Source: Clostridiales bacterium (GTDB lineage Bacteria; Bacillota; Clostridia; Lachnospirales; Lachnospiraceae). From it: 7,961 nt of DNA. The stretch lies in the NCBI GenBank assembly GCA_015655565.1, contig JAATEU010000631.1, positions 1 through 7,961 on the forward strand, read 5' to 3'. Positions 7,348-7,961 of this stretch are shown in pieces (the stretch's first letter is position 1; each line of letters opens with the position of its first letter). Made by a program: the position numbers and the translations under genes. The notes beneath the pieces are model-generated. The model saw nothing but the letters and a program-made list of their open reading frames with translations. It did no database searches and was not told the DNA's origin.

Positions 7348-7373
7348 ATTATGCCACCATTTGGTAGTATAAT
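7348..7373. promoter_or_regulatory. Operator-like palindrome 2, overlapping a TATAAT box
   Basis: ATTATGCCACCA, TT, TGGTAGTATAAT: 10 of 12 pairs match about the same TT centre as palindrome 1. Its right end is a consensus TATAAT (7368-7373), but no good -35 lies 16-18 bases upstream, and a start from it would leave almost no leader before the ATG at 7388. A bound protein here would also lie next to the ribosome site (AAGAGGTGAT, 7375-7384). Confidence 0.55.
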
Positions 7374-7387
7374 CAAGAGGTGATTTT

Positions 7388-7609
7388 ATGTATTTTGAAC
7401 AATTGAAGAATTTAAGGACCGATTTCGACAAAACTCAACAAGAAATTGCAGATTTACTAAATTGCCAACGTGAAGTTTACCGTAGATATGAAAAAGGTCA
7501 ACGGGAAATTCCTGTATGGGCTCTAATTAAGTTAGCGCAATATTATGATGTTTCTCTTGATTATCTTTTGGGCCTGACAAATAAGAAAGGTAAATTTCCA
7601 GTAAAATGA
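7388..7609 (+). CDS. Small XRE-family helix-turn-helix regulator
   Basis: Cro/C1-type DNA-binding protein of 73 residues, consisting of little more than the DNA-binding domain. The fold is read from LKNLRTDFDKTQQEIADLL (helices 1-2), CQREVYRRYEKGQREIP (recognition helix about residues 27-34) and the typical ending ALIKLAQYYDVSLDYLLGLT. There is no sensor or oligomerisation domain, only a short basic tail GKFPVK. ATG at 7388 has GAGG seven bases upstream. It is transcribed away from the agr cassette and is the only plus-strand gene found. The two palindromes before it make autoregulation likely; control of the agr cassette is possible but not shown. Such small regulators are common in clostridial chromosomes and in mobile elements. 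Confidence 0.92.
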   Translation: MYFEQLKNLRTDFDKTQQEIADLLNCQREVYRRYEKGQREIPVWALIKLAQYYDVSLDYLLGLTNKKGKFPVK

Positions 7610-7811
7610 ATAAAGAATTCTATTAACCGATAAACTGCATTGCAGTATATTGAGTTATAGAAAAAATTTTGATTGGATGTGAAAACACTAATGATTGCAA
7701 AAATAACTTACCAGATTGCATCTCCCAATGCAGATGTTATTGTATCATATTCAGGGTGCATTCCGGATAAGTCTAATTAATCATGAACAAAAATCATGTT
7801 ATAAAAAAAAA

Positions 7812-7961
7812 TTAACCCAGAAGAAATCTTGCCATCACCATATTGCTTAAATCAATGCCTTTATCTGTTAAATAAATTTTCTCACCTTTTTCTTCTATCA
7901 GCCCTTCCTGCCGGGAACGTTTTATAATATTTCCATAGACTGCCGTCATACTTTCTCCGAA
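7812..7961 (-). CDS. hemW: HemW (radical SAM heme chaperone family), C-terminal end only
   Basis: The last 49 residues plus TAA; the gene enters from the right edge. The reading FGESMTAVYG, then RSRQEGLIEEK and IYLTDKGIDLSNMVMARFLL, is the C-terminal HemN_C-type winged-helix region found in HemW (formerly called oxygen-independent coproporphyrinogen III oxidase-like). The radical SAM CxxxCxxC part would lie outside the window. In Bacillus and many clostridia hemW stands directly upstream of hrcA, in the same direction as here, which supports the call. A run of nine Ts follows the stop on the minus strand, but I see only a very weak hairpin before it. Confidence 0.85.
   Translation of the reverse strand, partial: FGESMTAVYGNIIKRSRQEGLIEEKGEKIYLTDKGIDLSNMVMARFLLG

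Noticed and set aside
7634..7646. Palindrome ACTGCA-T-TGCAGT after the XRE gene as a terminator
   Set aside because: The centre leaves no proper loop and no T-run follows; it may be a chance palindrome.
7679..7780. 33-codon plus-strand frame (GTG start, ...SPNADVIVSYSGCIPDKSN)
   Set aside because: No ribosome site or promoter, no recognisable motif; length is within chance for the gap between the XRE gene and hemW.
7784..7810. CATGA/TCATG repeat and T-run downstream of hemW as an intrinsic terminator
   Set aside because: On the minus strand the T-run comes before the five-base-pair hairpin, the wrong order, and the stem is very short.
3882..7811. Transposase, integrase, CRISPR array, tRNA or rRNA that could explain the insert
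   Set aside because: None is visible in any frame or strand, and no clear direct target duplication was found at the edges.

Overview
The window looks like chromosomal DNA of a low-to-mid GC anaerobic Firmicute, most likely a Lachnospiraceae clostridium. The basis is the style of the DnaK, GrpE, HrcA and HemW proteins, strong Shine-Dalgarno sites, and a clostridial-type AgrD ending in PEMPDELRKK. This is a judgement from sequence style, not from a search.

Left third (1-3808): the class I heat-shock operon runs on the minus strand as hrcA, grpE, dnaK, with dnaK cut by the left edge. A perfect CIRCE operator and a good sigma-A promoter sit in front of hrcA. Between hrcA and grpE lie three imperfect 18-19 bp tandem repeats, and between grpE and dnaK a 12 bp stem-loop.

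Middle (3882-6917): an agr-type quorum-sensing cassette, also on the minus strand. Its transcription order is LytTR response regulator, sensor kinase, agrB, agrD, followed by a terminator-like hairpin. The agrD gene (40 codons) overlaps agrB by 17 bases. Its predicted signal ring carries Ser where most AgrD peptides have Cys, so the signal should be a lactone rather than a thiolactone. The expected circuit: AgrB processes AgrD, the cyclic peptide acts on the membrane kinase, the kinase phosphorylates the regulator, and the regulator acts on DNA.

Right part: 6844-7387 holds no convincing gene. It contains a candidate promoter for the agr cassette, a 9 bp direct repeat, a GC-rich (about 46%) island full of inverted repeats inside about 21% GC surroundings, and two similar operator-like palindromes. 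These palindromes stand just before a small XRE-family regulator on the plus strand (7388-7609). The last 150 bases are the 3' end of hemW on the minus strand. In many Firmicutes hemW is followed directly by hrcA, so the agr cassette and XRE gene look like an accessory insert at the hemW-hrcA junction. A spot count of 60 bases gave 23% GC inside the kinase gene against 42% inside dnaK, which fits a different origin but does not prove it.
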